A stretch of DNA of 64,000 nt, taken from contig NC_054873.1 of NCBI RefSeq assembly GCF_018320785.1, forward strand, positions 20,674,196 to 20,738,195, in the 5' to 3' direction. Shown piece by piece: positions 45,926 through 58,852 of this stretch. The translations under genes were made by a program, and so were the position numbers. Numbering within the stretch: position 1 is the first letter of the stretch; the number at the start of each line of letters is the position of its first letter. This DNA comes from Cheilinus undulatus. Lineage: Eukaryota > Chordata > Actinopteri > Labriformes > Labridae. Below the pieces are notes generated by a model. That model saw only the letters and a program-made list of their open reading frames with translations. It made no database searches and was not told the DNA's origin.

Positions 45926-47887
45926 TAAACAACCAACATTCACTAAAAAAACATAGGGATCTGACAACTGAAGAAGACAAACAAAAATAAAGCCTCAAAC
46001 AAGGTATTAATCCAACATCGACAGAATCCAAGCAATACAATACAATACAATAACTTTATTTATCCCTGAAGGGAAATTCATTTGTCTGGAGTCTCATCTG
46101 TTTATGGTAGAATTATATAGTCTTACAAGAACCCAACAACATGAACTTTGACCTAACGTACTGGTAATATAAGATAATGTAAGAGAGGTAAATGCTGTAA
46201 AATGAAACAAAAATTATAAAAGCAGTTAAAGCATAAAAGGGTGATTTAAGTGGTGAATAATGTGTCATTTAAAAAGATATTAAGGAATGTTTGAACATTA
46301 CTGAACAATAAGTTCATTAGGAACTTTTCTTCCATAAATTCCCTCCAAAAAGTCATGTCACTTCCTGAAAGTGGATTCATGGGAAATGTAGGGGTTTTGT
46401 ACAGTAGGCTAATAACCACAACCTAACAGGGTGGAGCTTGGTTTTCGGGGACACACGTTTAGTCATAAAAATAATAATAATACAATTTGTTTCTATTATT
46501 TTTATGTATGATTAGAGAGATTATAACTTGATCCATGCAATAATAAAGTCCTTTATCTTTTTATTTATTTTCATATTATAATGGTGTCACATTGAAACTG
46601 AAAAAAAAAATGTTCTGGGAACATCATAAAAATTAGCATATGTGAATAAAAAAAGCATCCAAAATAATTGAAAAATACATTTACATACATTATTGTGAGT
46701 AATTATTAAATAGTAGACCTCAGTCTTTTAAAAAAGTCTTTTGAAAAATGAATTTTATTTACTTTGAGTAAAAAATTAAGAGTTAAATCATGGGGACAGA
46801 AAAGTCACCAATAGCAAGGAATGGCCCGCATAAGCTTTGAGAGCAACCAATGGGCTATTTACAGTTAATAAAAACCTCTCTGGCCAAGTCTGTTTTGTGT
46901 GCTGTGGTGAAATTCTGACCTTACATGGTTCAAAGGTGTGCTTAAGGTGTCTGCAAGAGAAACTGAGGGAAATTGCATCCGAATCTGGGAGTACACTGAA
47001 AAGTGTGACAACCACAATGACTATTCAATCCATGGACAATCACAAAGACTCTGTATATACACTCCAACTAAGAAAAAAATGTTTTAATACTGACAATATG
47101 TGATGTTCTGCTATTGTTTAATAGAGGGTTAAAAGCAAATGTATTAACTTTTAATGGCTAGTAATGTTAGCATAATGTAATGCTGACATTCTATTTGGTA
47201 CCAAATCATGGTAGTGTGTTCTCTGCACCCTGCCAAACCTGGGCTCCCTGCTCTCTACAGCTGAGAGGCAGAAGAGCTACAGGTGCATTGCACCTAGTTT
47301 TAGTCATTTTGGTTTTTGTCAGTTTTAGTAATCCCAGATCTATTTGTCTTAGTCTTAGTCTAGTTTTTATCATGGAGAAAAAGGATGTTGACAAACATTT
47401 TTAGTCATAGTTTTAGTCAGCGAAATGAACACTGATATGCACTCGGCTCCACAAGAAGACAGCTAACGTTAGCCTTTCATCGCTAGCATCAGACATTGGT
47501 TGTTTTTTAAACCATTTAACAAGTTTTGGGAGATTTTGGGTTTTTATCATTATCCTACTGTTTCTTTTTCTGCATTCTTTCACTCCGGTTAAGTTTATGA
47601 AAGTATTGAATAGGTTGACTAAAAATAAAAGGAAATAAAATCATAGAAAATTCTCAGTTGTTTAAAATGAGTTGGAGCCTGGCTCTAAGACATTTTGTCT
47701 AGAGTACTACTTGACCAAGGGTTGATTCTGAACAAGGATCTGTGGTGGTTATGAAAGTTGTGAATGTGGAAAGCCTTCTCTAGAACCTCCCTACTCTCAC
47801 AGTTAAAGACTGTACCAAGAAAGGTCCTAGCTAAGATATCCACAGGTCCCTAAACAAAACATTTGATCCTTTGTTTCTTTTAAACTT

Positions 47888-48581
47888 TTAAACTTCTTGA
47901 AGGTGAAGTGTTTCAGGACTGTTGGGTTCCCCTGGTTTCTTCTTTTGACCTGGCTGCCCACCATTTTCAGGTTTTCTGCTTCTTCTTTCAAGCACCATTT
48001 GCATGATGAACATCACGAGTAAAATAGAGAGGATAACAATTCCAGCCACCTAAAAGGTGGAGAAATATTAAAAGTATTAAATAAACCAAAAAGTTGTATT
48101 TCATGTGCAGCTTGTTCATTTATCCATCTCTTACCTGAGACCAAATGTGAAACCAGCGTGAGCGATACCGCAGTTCGTCTGTTAAGTTGGGTGTTGTGTT
48201 GTTTGGTGTGCACCATTTCAGGAAGGTTTCCTTGGCAGAAACAAACGTGCCTGGCCGGTCTGTCGTAGCACAGACCACATACCGTCCATCAAGCAACAGC
48301 AGGGCCACCCACGAGAGGGCAGAAAGAAAGCTATAGGCCATATTTTTATACCCACAGCCGTGAATCAGCAGCATCAGACAAAAAGCTGTGGATGCAGGAA
48401 TCACGAAAAATAATGCGACAAAGACACCGGTCCACCAAGCAGGATAACAAGGGCAGGCGAACTCCACTTCCAGCATCTTCTCCACACCGACCATGACAAA
48501 GCCACAAAACAGGTTCGACACAACGGGGTGTTTTTCCAACTCCTGCTTGAGTGCTGCAAACATGTTTTTCTCTGCTCCCAT
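47888..48581 (-). CDS. CALHM (FAM26)-like four-pass channel protein, copy 2
   Basis: Two coding exons: 48135-48581 (149 codons) and 47888-48049 (53 codons plus stop), spliced phase 0-0; 202 residues, no internal stop. It begins MGAEKNMFAALKQELEKHP, then has a first helix, FACPC (CxC cysteines), two more helices, GRYVVCATT and a KWC cysteine. Exon 2 gives the last helix (VAGIVILSILLVMFIM) and a basic tail (LERRSRK) ending HLQEV, the same last residues as copy 1. Many amino-acid differences from copy 1 occur through the helices and extracellular loop, although the flanking DNA is nearly identical. The upstream exon seen near copy 1 has lost its donor here. The start is the first ATG after the acceptor (..tttcatttag). 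Likely functional, short CALHM form. Confidence 0.8.
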
Positions 48582-49754
48582 GATGATGTTGGTGATCTAA
48601 ATGAAACAAAAATGAAGTCCTCTGATCAGTTTAGCCTCACATGCAACCTGACTTATTTTCTGCCATTCAGACCCCTTGGCTTTCCAGGTTCCTATCCTGA
48701 TATCATCCATCTTTCTAACCTCTCAGACCTCTAGACAATACTCTACAACCAGCTCCAGACCCATGCCCTTAACTGACACGTGATGATACAGCAACCTTAG
48801 CTTACCTTGCAGATGCTCCAACCATACACCTGTGATTCTTCAAACATATCTGAGAAGACAATGCAGTCATATGCCTAAAGCAACCCTTAGTCAGCAACAC
48901 ATTGCTTTGCACCTCTCAGAGAGGTGGGGTGTATCAGACTTCTCATACTCTCGCTCTGTTTTGCAGTACACCCCTCTTTCCATCATCTTTTCTCTTTGTT
49001 CCTCTCCTCTTCCTTGTTTATTTCTGGTGACTCACTTTTTAAAATATACAAGCCATCAAGTGCCGACAATTTTTTTTTCCCATACATTATTGTGGATCCA
49101 ATCTGCCTTCTGCACTATCCTCAACTATTTGGTTGGGCTGGTGCTAACTTGGATAATGTTATTTCCAGACTCAGTCTGGTCCTGATGTGGTCTTTTCTGT
49201 TTTACAAGCCTGGAGGAAGCCACATAGGCCTAAGTCACATAGGCTGTCTTCACATGCTTGACCACTTGGGCTTTCAGTGGCTGTCAGGAACTAAAGAGCT
49301 TTTTAAAAACAATGAGGCAAGAATCAATAACTCTGACTTTAGCTCTTTTGCCATTCACACTACAAAACCGAACAAGTTAAATGTACCCAAAATATTTGTT
49401 GAAACTGAAATTGAAAGGGTCTAATGCCCACAGCATTTGAGGAAAACTATGCAGGTTAAGAAATGATTGCCTAAAATTTTGGATAAAATAACAAAAATAC
49501 TTAGAATGATAGAGTACCCTTTACTTTACACTGAAATGTGGTCTATCAACTCAGAAAAATAGAGTTGAGTTAGCAGTTTGGGATTTTTAAGTTGACACAA
49601 TTCTGTTTTTTAACAAGATTCAACTATTTGCTCAAACAGTGCATAGATTGTAGAACCTTGTTTTATGTTTCATTATGGTAGAGAGGGTGAGTTTGACCCA
49701 ACTGTGGGTCATAACTGAGCTGGTACAAAGAGCCAGTGTTTAAGAGCCATTTTA

Positions 49755-49756
<2 letters not shown>

Positions 49757-49794
<38 letters not shown>

Positions 49795-49795
49795 G
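49757..49795. repeat. (TTA)n microsatellite
   Basis: About 13 uninterrupted tta/att trinucleotides. Unit A has only a degenerate version at 31681-31712, so the array expanded after duplication. Confidence 0.9.
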
Positions 49796-50937
49796 TTATG
49801 GAGTCATTAAAGCAATGTAAAATTTGCTGTGAATTGGTTATGAATTGAAAAATCTCCTTACCTTAAAAAGAGAATACCCAGAGATTATTACTGTCCTTGA
49901 AGAGGTAGTGAAACATTCTCACGCTCTTGAACTTGAACTACAGTTTTGATCTCTGACCGCCTGTCTCTATTGTGGGAGTTTCTTCTCGAGATTTTTTTTT
50001 AACCTGTTACACTCATGCTGAACCCTTAAAGCTTTTGTTCGAATCAACAATTCCAGGAAATTAATTTATGAACTTAACAAAAAATTAGTTTAAATACAGA
50101 ATTTTAAAAATAATTTGATACAAAAAGACATATATGCTTATTTAACTCACACAAAATCAAAACTAGGTTATCAGATGGTTAGAGGTAAAAGAGTGTATTT
50201 CTTTAAATATGTTAAACCAGTATTTTTCAATCCTATAAGTGAGCCAAAACTTAGAAATATTCTACTTTCTTTTTTCTCTCTCTTTTGTGCTGAAATCTAA
50301 GGGAACAAAGACATGACACTGGAGAGCACTTTTAGAAAGTACTGAAGAATTGTCTGTAAAAATCAAACTGTATGAAACACTTACTTTAGATTCTGTGAAG
50401 GAAGACATTTTCTGAGATTTACTCAACAAAATACAAACAAATGCACTAACTGTTAAGTGATTTCTGTGTTGTGTAGCATTGTGTTAAGCTGTTTCCTTTC
50501 TTCTGTTAACTGACATAAGTTATTTTCACATAAACATAAACAGACCACAGCAGACATTGTCTGCAAAAGTGGAAGTAAAAAACATCTGTATTTAAGAGTG
50601 AACTAGAAAAGCACTCAAAGAGCACAGGCCTCTGCCATTAGCCCGATCTCCCAACAGTAAAGAATCATTTTAAAAATTCCTGGATCCAGACAGTGATCTG
50701 GATCACTCCCAAAATCTGATCAGTTCTTCCTTGTGCCATATTTGACATTTCCTGAAAATTTCATCAAAATCCAAACAATACTTTTTGAGTTATGTTGCTA
50801 ACAAACAAACTAACAAACTTACAAAAAAATAAACAGAATATGTTAAATTTTATGGAAACTTGGATTTTTTGGATTTCAGTAGAAAGTGAAATAAACATTT
50901 CATTTCCAAAAAATTTGAATTTTCTGGCAATAATTTC

Positions 50938-51825
50938 TGTTTTCAGGCTTTAAGGGGTTAATTGTATGTTTTGGGTCAAAATTAATCTTCTCCCAAGTTC
51001 ACTTGCAGCTTGAATTAGATTTTCCTCATGACTGTCCTATATTTTCCGTATTCATTTTACCTTCTACCTTCACAAGCCTTCGAGGGTCGGCTGCCAAGAA
51101 GCATACCCACAGCATGATGCTGCCACCACCATGCCTTACAGTGGGGGTGGTGTCTTTGTGGTGATGTGCAGTGTTGGGTGTCCGCCACAAAAAGCATCTT
51201 GTCTGATGTCCAAAAAGCACCATTTTGGTCTCATCAGACCAAAGAACTTTCTTCACTTGACCATGGAGTCTCCAACATGCCTTTTGACAACTTCTAGTCC
51301 AGGTATAATATAAGTTTTCTTCAACAGTGGCTTTCTCTTTGCCACTCTCCTATGAAGCTTTGACTGGTGAACAACCTGAGCAACAGCTGTTGTAAACATC
51401 TCAGCTGCTGAAGCTTGCAGCCATAGGTGTCTTGATGGCCTCTCCTTCTAATCTCCATCTTGCACAGTCACTCCAGTTGTGAGGACAGATTTAGACATGT
51501 GCCATATTCCTTCTATCTCTTGATGATGGATTTAACTGATGTCCAGTACCTTGGAAAATTTTCTGTATCCATCCTCTGACTTACACTTTTTATTATCCTT
51601 TTCTCTGAGTTGCTTGGAGTGTTCATTGTCTTCCTGGTGTAATGGTAGCCAGGGATACTGATTATCCAGTGACTTGACCTTTCAGACACAGGTGTCTTTT
51701 TACTACAGTCACTTGAGAGTCATTCATTGCACTCAGGTGATCCCCATTTAAATAACTGTGAGTCTACTAGCACTAATTGGCTGGACTTGTGTTGAATTAG
51801 GCCAGTCAAAGGAGGTGAATATTTA
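50938..51825 (-). mobile_element. Tc1/mariner element fragment (family X, first copy)
   Basis: The minus-strand frame at 51026-51256 carries the Tc1 catalytic-domain blocks VLWSDETKMVLFG (first catalytic Asp), TVRHGGGSIMLWVCF and LVKVEGKMN. Further N-terminal sequence runs to about 51.64 kb. The initiator ATG of the element is mutated (cttcctggt, against cttcatggt in the 60.5 kb copy). It is closely similar to 59635-60712. At 51825 it joins abruptly to the terminus of a different Tc1 family. Confidence 0.8.
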
Positions 51826-53040
51826 AAAATTGGTTTGATGATCCGAAACATTCAAGTGTGATAAATATGCAAAAAAAAATCAGGAATCAGAAATGGGGTG
51901 AATACTTTTTCACAGCACTGTACCTCATAGACCTAGTAGAGATTTTTACTAATCTTTATTTAAAATAATATCTAGGAAATAAGAGATATATACAAAATTT
52001 CTTACAGCATCCCACAACAGAGTCTTAAATAGCCTATTATACTTCCTATAGAAACTATTCAAACATCAAATAGTTGAACAAAGTTTAACTGGGGTTTGTG
52101 GGTAATGACTTTTATAACCACAGCTTTTATAAGCTACTACTTTTCAGTGTATTTAAGTTTTATAGCCCATGTCCTTGCAAATATAAGGCTTCCAGACAAA
52201 ATAATTATCTGAGGGTTGTCTAGATATATAAAAAGATATTTCTAGCCCTGTGTGCACTATATTTTTTCTTATACCTTGTGGCACTAAAACAGCTTTTCAA
52301 AATCCTAATTGCTGCAGGTTTGTGACATAAAAACATCACTAACAGACTTTAATGTGCTTTTCTTGGGACAAAAATATTTTTCAGTGATGTACAGAAAACT
52401 AAGAAATACAATATTAGCATCACAGAGGTGATGACCCATTTCTGATGTTTTAAGGCCAGTGTTATGTTAGATGTTAGACAGCAACCTCTAGTGGCTGTCA
52501 TAGTTATTACAGGATCAGAGAGGGGAGTCAAATGAAGAAGAATAAGGTTTGAGAGTCGACCTAAAGGGATTGATCGGTCATAGCAACTTTGAAGACCTAG
52601 TTGTGTGTAAGCCCAGAGAAATCATTAACTTATTTTAATGTATCTCATTTCAGACAACCAGAACCAGACATACAGTTTAGAAGAAGACTGAGAAAGATGC
52701 CACTACTAATGTAACAAAGAACTGACATGTTTGATGAATGAATGAATGATTTAGGATGAGCTCAAAATGAACAGAAGTTTGATGAGGTCCAGCACCTTAC
52801 CCTGTTTGTTGCTGAGGCTGAAAGTTTTAATACAAATACAGATGAAAAAAACATTACTGGTTACAAGAGTCAGCTACCAGCAGGTTTTCTTAGGTCACAT
52901 CACAACACTCACAATAACCTTTAAATTTATAAATTCAGTCTGATCAGGAAGTTGATAATAAATTTAAAAAATGCTTACATTTGTTATAAAACAGGGATTA
53001 TATTATCAACAGTTATTCTCAGACATATACAGTGCTTAAC
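51826..53040. repeat. Segmental duplication, third unit, UGT 3'-flank only
   Basis: Begins inside the Tc1 3' fragment (equivalent of 22207) and follows unit A to about 23370, with a small insert near 52190-52255 (gacaaaataattatctgagg). No UGT coding sequence is present in this unit. Confidence 0.8.
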
Positions 53041-55850
53041 AAATTTATTAGACCACCTGTCATATTTGTCTCAAAGACCATTCAGCATCATGAAGTGCTT
53101 TAATGCGGACTCTCCACATTTTACCATTTTGAAAAGGAATGAGGATTTTCAAACTAAATTCACCTTTTTATACCCAAATTTGAGCCGGCTCACTGGGCTT
53201 CTCTGAGAAGTCAGAAATGAATCAAGCATAACATTCAACTACTAAAACTCATTTTTCTCTTCAGGAATGCAAGTAAATAACTACAATTTGACATATTAAT
53301 CAAAATAATAATAATATGCTTTACTATTTCTTTGGGTTTTTTTGTAAATCAGTAAATTTGAAAATCCATGGATAACAGTAATAATGATATTTTAGCATTA
53401 AAAATATCATTTGGGTTAAAAAGCTTCTATATATTGGTGTATTAACCATTGCAGAAACATAAAAAATGATTTTGTTAATTACCAATGCTGTTAATTTAGG
53501 GCAGCTGTGGCATAAACCTTACTAAACCTTACTTTGGTTAGGGTTAGGGTGGTCTAATAAATTTGTTAAACACTACATTATATTAAAACCTTTATATTTA
53601 AACATTTATTTATTGTGCCTATAGAAAAAGTTCATCATTAAAGTAAAGAAAGGCTTTTCAGAATGCATTAAACACCTGGTTAATGTCTTTTTGTGAAATA
53701 TGCACTCGGCTAATGTGCCACAAGAAGACAGCTTACGTTAGCCTTTCATCATAAGCATCAGACATTGGTTGTATTTTAAACCATTTAACAAGTTACACTC
53801 ACAGTTCCTACACTCATAGTTGCAGACTGTACCAAAAAAAGGTTATGGCTATGACATCCACAGGAAATGTGCATGTTCTTCTCAGTCTGATCACAAGTAA
53901 CACAACGTTTTTTCCCTTTTCTTTCTGTGATTTAGTTTTACGGAAGAATTATTTGATTGACTTTTATTCAGTCTGATAGCCCAGGCTGAAAATCTCACAT
54001 GGAATCACAGCGACCTCTCCTGGTCATTTCAGTTACTACAGTTTAAGTCACGCCCAGATTTGGACACATCTTCTTCATGTATAACTGTGTTTATAACCAA
54101 TTAGCTGTGTTTCTAATGTTTATTGTGTGATAGTCTTATTGTTGTTATTCTAAAATGTCCTAACCATTGATGCATACATGTTCTTGTGGAATTATGACAT
54201 GAAGAAGAGTGGAATGGTTTGATCCAGAGGAGGGCTTAGCAAAAATCACATGAACACTCCTTATAAGTCTTGTATTTTAATTTATTTCCATCTTAGGATG
54301 CTCTGAAAACAAAATAATATATATATATATAACAATGTAAAGTAACCAATAATTACAAGAAAAATAATAATAATCCCATTTGGTTGGACCACTCGAGTGG
54401 TCTTAGCTGAGTAGTGTTTGACTTAAAAAGCTATAATTCACCATCAGCCCAGCAGCTGTAAAGGCAGGAATAAAAAAAAATGACAGACCAGGCAGGTTTT
54501 GATATTTAATTCATTTTTTATAAAGTTATGTACATGGTATGTTTTAAAATAGGAGTATATACTATTACTATTTATTATTCTTATTCTTAGACAACATTCA
54601 AAAATATGCTGACAATGATAGAAAAACATGTTAGGATTGCAAACCAAGCATCAATTATGTAGAGAAAGTATAAAAACAAAATGTACGTCATATTTTTAGG
54701 AAACACCACAAACAGAATGTTTCAGTGATTCAGAAGCCTCATTCAAAGATCACTGAAGAGGCTCCTTTTTATTTGGGTAAAAGCAATCATAGCAAGTAAA
54801 AATAATCTACAACAACAACAACAACAACAACAATAACAACAAAAAAACAAAGAACAAGAGGGCATACGAAAATGCGAAATATGAAAACCCAAATAACCAC
54901 CCGTGTTTAATCAGCTATTAGGAGAACATCATATCTCAAAGCCGTCATATCGTGATACTTCAATGCCATTAGGGCAGGTGGAACTTACAAAAATGAAATG
55001 ATTTGCTCACTGTTGGTGCAATATCAATTCTTCTTCACAGATCATACATTTTAGTATACTGCATGCCACTTTGACGAACTATAATTCACCAATTCATTGC
55101 TTCAGTGTGTAAATATGCATCTACTTAACTATCATGCTTGATATGAAGACATCTTGGGGCTCTCCAATAGGCTTTAACCTTGCTGTTGGGGCCAGGGGTC
55201 TCTATTTTGGTGCTATTTTACTCACTCTTGACCCCTTAATATCAAAATACATGTCTTACTGAATGTAAAGTTAGAGGTTCTCATCATATTTGATGCACAC
55301 CTAAATGACAATGAGGTCTCAGGCAATTACCTTCCTTTGCCTAATGGTAAACCACCAAAACCCTCCTTCAGCCATATCAACTCCCCAAACTCCCACCCTA
55401 AAAAGAGCTATTTTATCTTACTGGTTAAAGGGTGTCGTTGATGTTCTGAAACTTACAAGATATGTCACTGAGATTTTAAAGGTTTATTAAACATGTCTTC
55501 AGTCAGGTCATTGAAGGGTCATGGCAGCATCAGCGTATACAGGCTTAAAAAATTCTATATATACTAACCAAACATCGAATGTAACATTAAATGTAACAAC
55601 CAGACCTTCTAGACCTGCATGCGAATAATATATTTCTTATTGTATCAATATAAAAAAACAAGAGAAACGTCTTTTTTTTTGTTTTCTATAATGTATTATT
55701 AACAATGTTGTTACTGTGGCTATTATGTTCCATATATGATACAAACTTCAATATCCCTGGTTAAATAACTTTAGGTTGTTGAAATCTTCAGGGGTTTGGG
55801 TTGCATTTGTCCATTCATGAGGCGTTGGTATGTCCTGAGGCTAGACCAGT
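53041..55850. other. Scrambled region with relics of duplication units
   Basis: Contains an AT-rich insert (53.04-53.58 kb), then pieces matching unit A in order: 24196-24235 (at 53590), about 28240 and 28805-28880 (53640-53790), 29160-29220 (53800-53870) and a 36-bp piece of CALHM exon 1 (54441-54476). After that a UGT-side piece appears (54700-54740, like 23478-23514). A (caa)n microsatellite is at 54809-54846. No intact gene. The order suggests a decayed CALHM copy followed by the start of another unit. Confidence 0.55.
54441..54476 (-). pseudogene. Tiny relic of CALHM-like exon 1
   Basis: ccatcagcccagcagctgt and the following aggcaggaat match the helix-2 region of the three intact CALHM-like genes (for example 29746-29782 on the plus strand). 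Nothing else of the exon survives around it. Too short to be certain. Confidence 0.4.
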
Positions 55851-58800
55851 TAAGAACCACAGCTCTAGAGCCTCCCTGCATTCACAGTTAAAGACAAAAT
55901 ATACTGCTCCAAGCTAAGACATCCACAGGTCTCTAAGCAAAAACATGTTTCTTTTAGACGTTTGTGGATTCCTGAAGGCGATGTGTTTCAGGACTGTCCA
56001 GTTCTTCTTCATCATTTTGGCCGGGCTTCTCACCATCTTCAGGTTGTTGGCTGCGCCTTGTGCACGCCATGTACACGATGAGCACCATGAGTAAAAATGA
56101 GACGATAGCATTTCCAGTCCCCTAAAAAGTGGAGAATTATCAAAAGTATTAAATAGACCAAAAAGCTGTATTTCATGTGCAGCTTGTTCATTTATCCATC
56201 TCTTACCTGAGACAAAATGTAAAACCTGTGTGAGCGATCCAGCAGTTCCTTTGCTAAGTTGGCTGTTGTGTTGGTCGGTTTGCACCATTTCAGGTAGGTA
56301 TCCCTGGTAGAAACAAACGTGCCCGGCCAGTCTGTCTTGGCACAGACTACGTACTGTCCATTGAGCAACATCAGGGCCAGCCACACAATGGAAGGAAGAA
56401 GACTATACAAAGTACTTCCTTTGCCACCCCAGCCGTGAATCAGCACCATCAGCCCAGAAGCTGTGTAGGCAGGGATCAGGAAAAAAGGGGCGACAAAGAT
56501 GGCATTCCAAGTGGGATTGCAAGGGCAGGCAAACTCCACTTCCACCATCTTCTCCACACCGGCCATGACAAAGCCAAAAACCAGGTTTGACACAACAGGG
56601 TGTTGTTCCAACTCCTGCTTGAGTCTTCCAATCATATTTTTCTCTGCTCCCATGATGATGTTGGTGATCTAAACAAAACAATAATGAAGTCCTCTGATCA
56701 GTTTAGCCTCATATGCAACTTGACTTACTTTCTGCCATTCGTACCCCTTGGCTTTCCAGGTTCCTATTCTGACATTATCCATCTTTCTAGCCTCTCAGCA
56801 GGTGAGACAAAGGTCCAGTTTTGGCTCTTCTAGACAATACTCTAAAACCAGCTCCAGACCCATGCCCTTAACTGACACGTGATGGTACAGCAACCTTAGC
56901 TTACCTTGCTGATGCTCCAACCATACACCCGTGATTATTCAAACATATCTAAGAAGACAATGCAGACAGTTGTCTGCCTAAAGCAACCCTTAGTCAGCAA
57001 CACATTTCTTTGCACCTCTCAGAGAGGTGGGGTGTATCAGACTTCTCATACTCTCTCTCTGTTTTGCAGTACACCCCTCTTTCCATCATCTTTTTTTCTT
57101 TCTTTCCTCTGAACTGTTTCAAAGAGTGTTTCCAAATGTGTTTATGTCTGGTGACTCACTTTTTAAAATATACAAGCCATCAGGGGCTGACAACTTTGTT
57201 GATGATTGTCTAGTAATTTGAATAAAATGACAAAAATACTTAGAATGATACAGTCCTGTTTACTTTAAACTAAAAAAAAAAAACGTGTTCTATCAACTCA
57301 GAAAAATAGAGTTGAGTTAGCAGTTTGGGGTTTTTAAGTTGACACAATTCAGTTGTTTTTAACAACCTTCAACTGTTTGTTCACAGGCACATCATGCATT
57401 AGGGAGTGGACACAAGCTTGATGGTTTAACATAGTCACATATCAGGTGTGTCAAACAGTCCAGCTAGTGAGATTTCATCTGATCCACGATGCATTTTTCA
57501 GGCAACAATGTATTTTGAAAAATAACTACATGATATTTTCATTGTATTAAAAAATTAAGCATGATTGGAGTAAAAAAACAGCACAAATATCACTCATAGG
57601 TCATGGCATTGCTAAATTTGACAGGTCAAATGAAGCTAAACTGGTACCCACATTAAAGAGCTGTTTCAGAGCTGACATAGCTGGCTTTTCTGAGCTGAAC
57701 CAAATGACCCAGATGACCAAAAAGAGGCAAAATTCCCATCACTAGTCCCAACCCAGACTTTGAGAACCAAAATTTATGACATGGTGATTGTCCTCAAACC
57801 ATCTACCTTTACTAACCAAACTTGATGCTACCCACTACTCTTAATGAATAACAAATAAAGACACCACAGTCATCTCAGGGAGGATTTCCTATAATATTTT
57901 ATTTTTATTCAAAGGTGGTTAAATGGAGAAAAGAGTTGTAATATTTCATAAATATTGTTATGGAGTCATTAAAGCAATATTAAATTGGCTGTGAATTGGT
58001 TATGAATTGATTTTAATGACAAGAACAGCTCATTGTTGACACATTATGCAATAGCAAAAAAACTCCCAATTATGTATAAAATGAAAATTAAAGTCCTTTC
58101 CACAGGCAGTGGAACTTGTGTAATTTTCACCTTGGATTAATTTAATTAATTATCTACTTATCTTAAAAAGAGAATACCTAGGGATTATTGCTTTCCTTGA
58201 AGAGGAAGTGAAACATTCTCACGCTCTTGAACTTGCACTATGGTTTTGAGCTCTGACCGCCTGTCTCTATCGTGGGAGTTTCTTCTTGACACCTTTTTTT
58301 TTTTAACCTGTTACACTTATGCTGAACCCTTAACGCTTTTGTTCAAGTCAACACAATTCCAGGACATGAATTTATGAACTTAACAAAATATTAGTATAAA
58401 TCCAGAATTTTAAAAATAATTAGATACAAAAAGACATTTATGCTTACTTGACACACAAAATCAAAACTAAGGTTATTTGGTGGTTGGAATTAAAAGAGTG
58501 TATTTCTTTAAATATGTGACAAATCATTTTCAATCTTATAAGTGAGCCAAAACTTAGAAATATACTTTCTTTTTTTCTCTCTTTTTGTGCTGAAATCTAA
58601 TGGAGTGCAAGACATGACACTGGAGAGCACTTTTAAAAAGTACTGAAGAATTGTCTGTAAAAATCAAACTGTATGAAACACTTACTTTAGATTCTGTGAA
58701 GGAAGACATTTTTCTGAGATTTACTCAACAAAATACAAACAAATGCACTAACTGTTAAGTGATTTCTGTGTTGTGTAGCATTGTGTTAAGCTGTTTCCTT

Positions 58801-58852
58801 TCTTCTGTGAACTGACATAAATTATTTTCACATAAACATAAACAGACCACAG
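55850..58852. repeat. Segmental duplication, fourth unit, CALHM side
   Basis: Matches unit A from about 29150, through the gene and its upstream flank, to 30480, then jumps to the equivalent of 31365 and continues to 32890. The tail from about 57950 to aacagaccacag (58852) matches unit B (49790-50552) more closely than unit A. Confidence 0.8.
55954..56653 (-). CDS. CALHM (FAM26)-like four-pass channel protein, copy 3
   Basis: Two coding exons: 56207-56653 (149 codons) and 55954-56121 (55 codons plus stop), phase 0-0; 204 residues, no internal stop. It begins MGAEKNMIGRLKQELEQHP, then a first helix, FACPC, helices at about 50-74 and 83-100, GQYVVCAKT and a KWC cysteine, so the four disulphide cysteines are kept. 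Exon 2 gives the fourth helix (GTGNAIVSFLLMVLIVYMA) and an acidic tail (NDEEELD) ending ESTNV, unlike the HLQEV end of copies 1 and 2. The upstream exon region carries stops here (TAA near 56935 and a TGA in place of a Cys codon near 56800), so the protein should start at MGAEK. It is a short form, and the function is inferred from the family. Confidence 0.8.

Larger units (their letters stand above)
45926..50552. repeat. Segmental duplication, unit B, CALHM side
   Basis: Matches 26745-32890 with deletions (see that entry). From 46049 it carries an extra insert (aactttatttatccctgaag), a common fish repeat edge. It continues to aacagaccacag at 50552, which is also where the fourth unit stops (58852). 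Confidence 0.8.
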
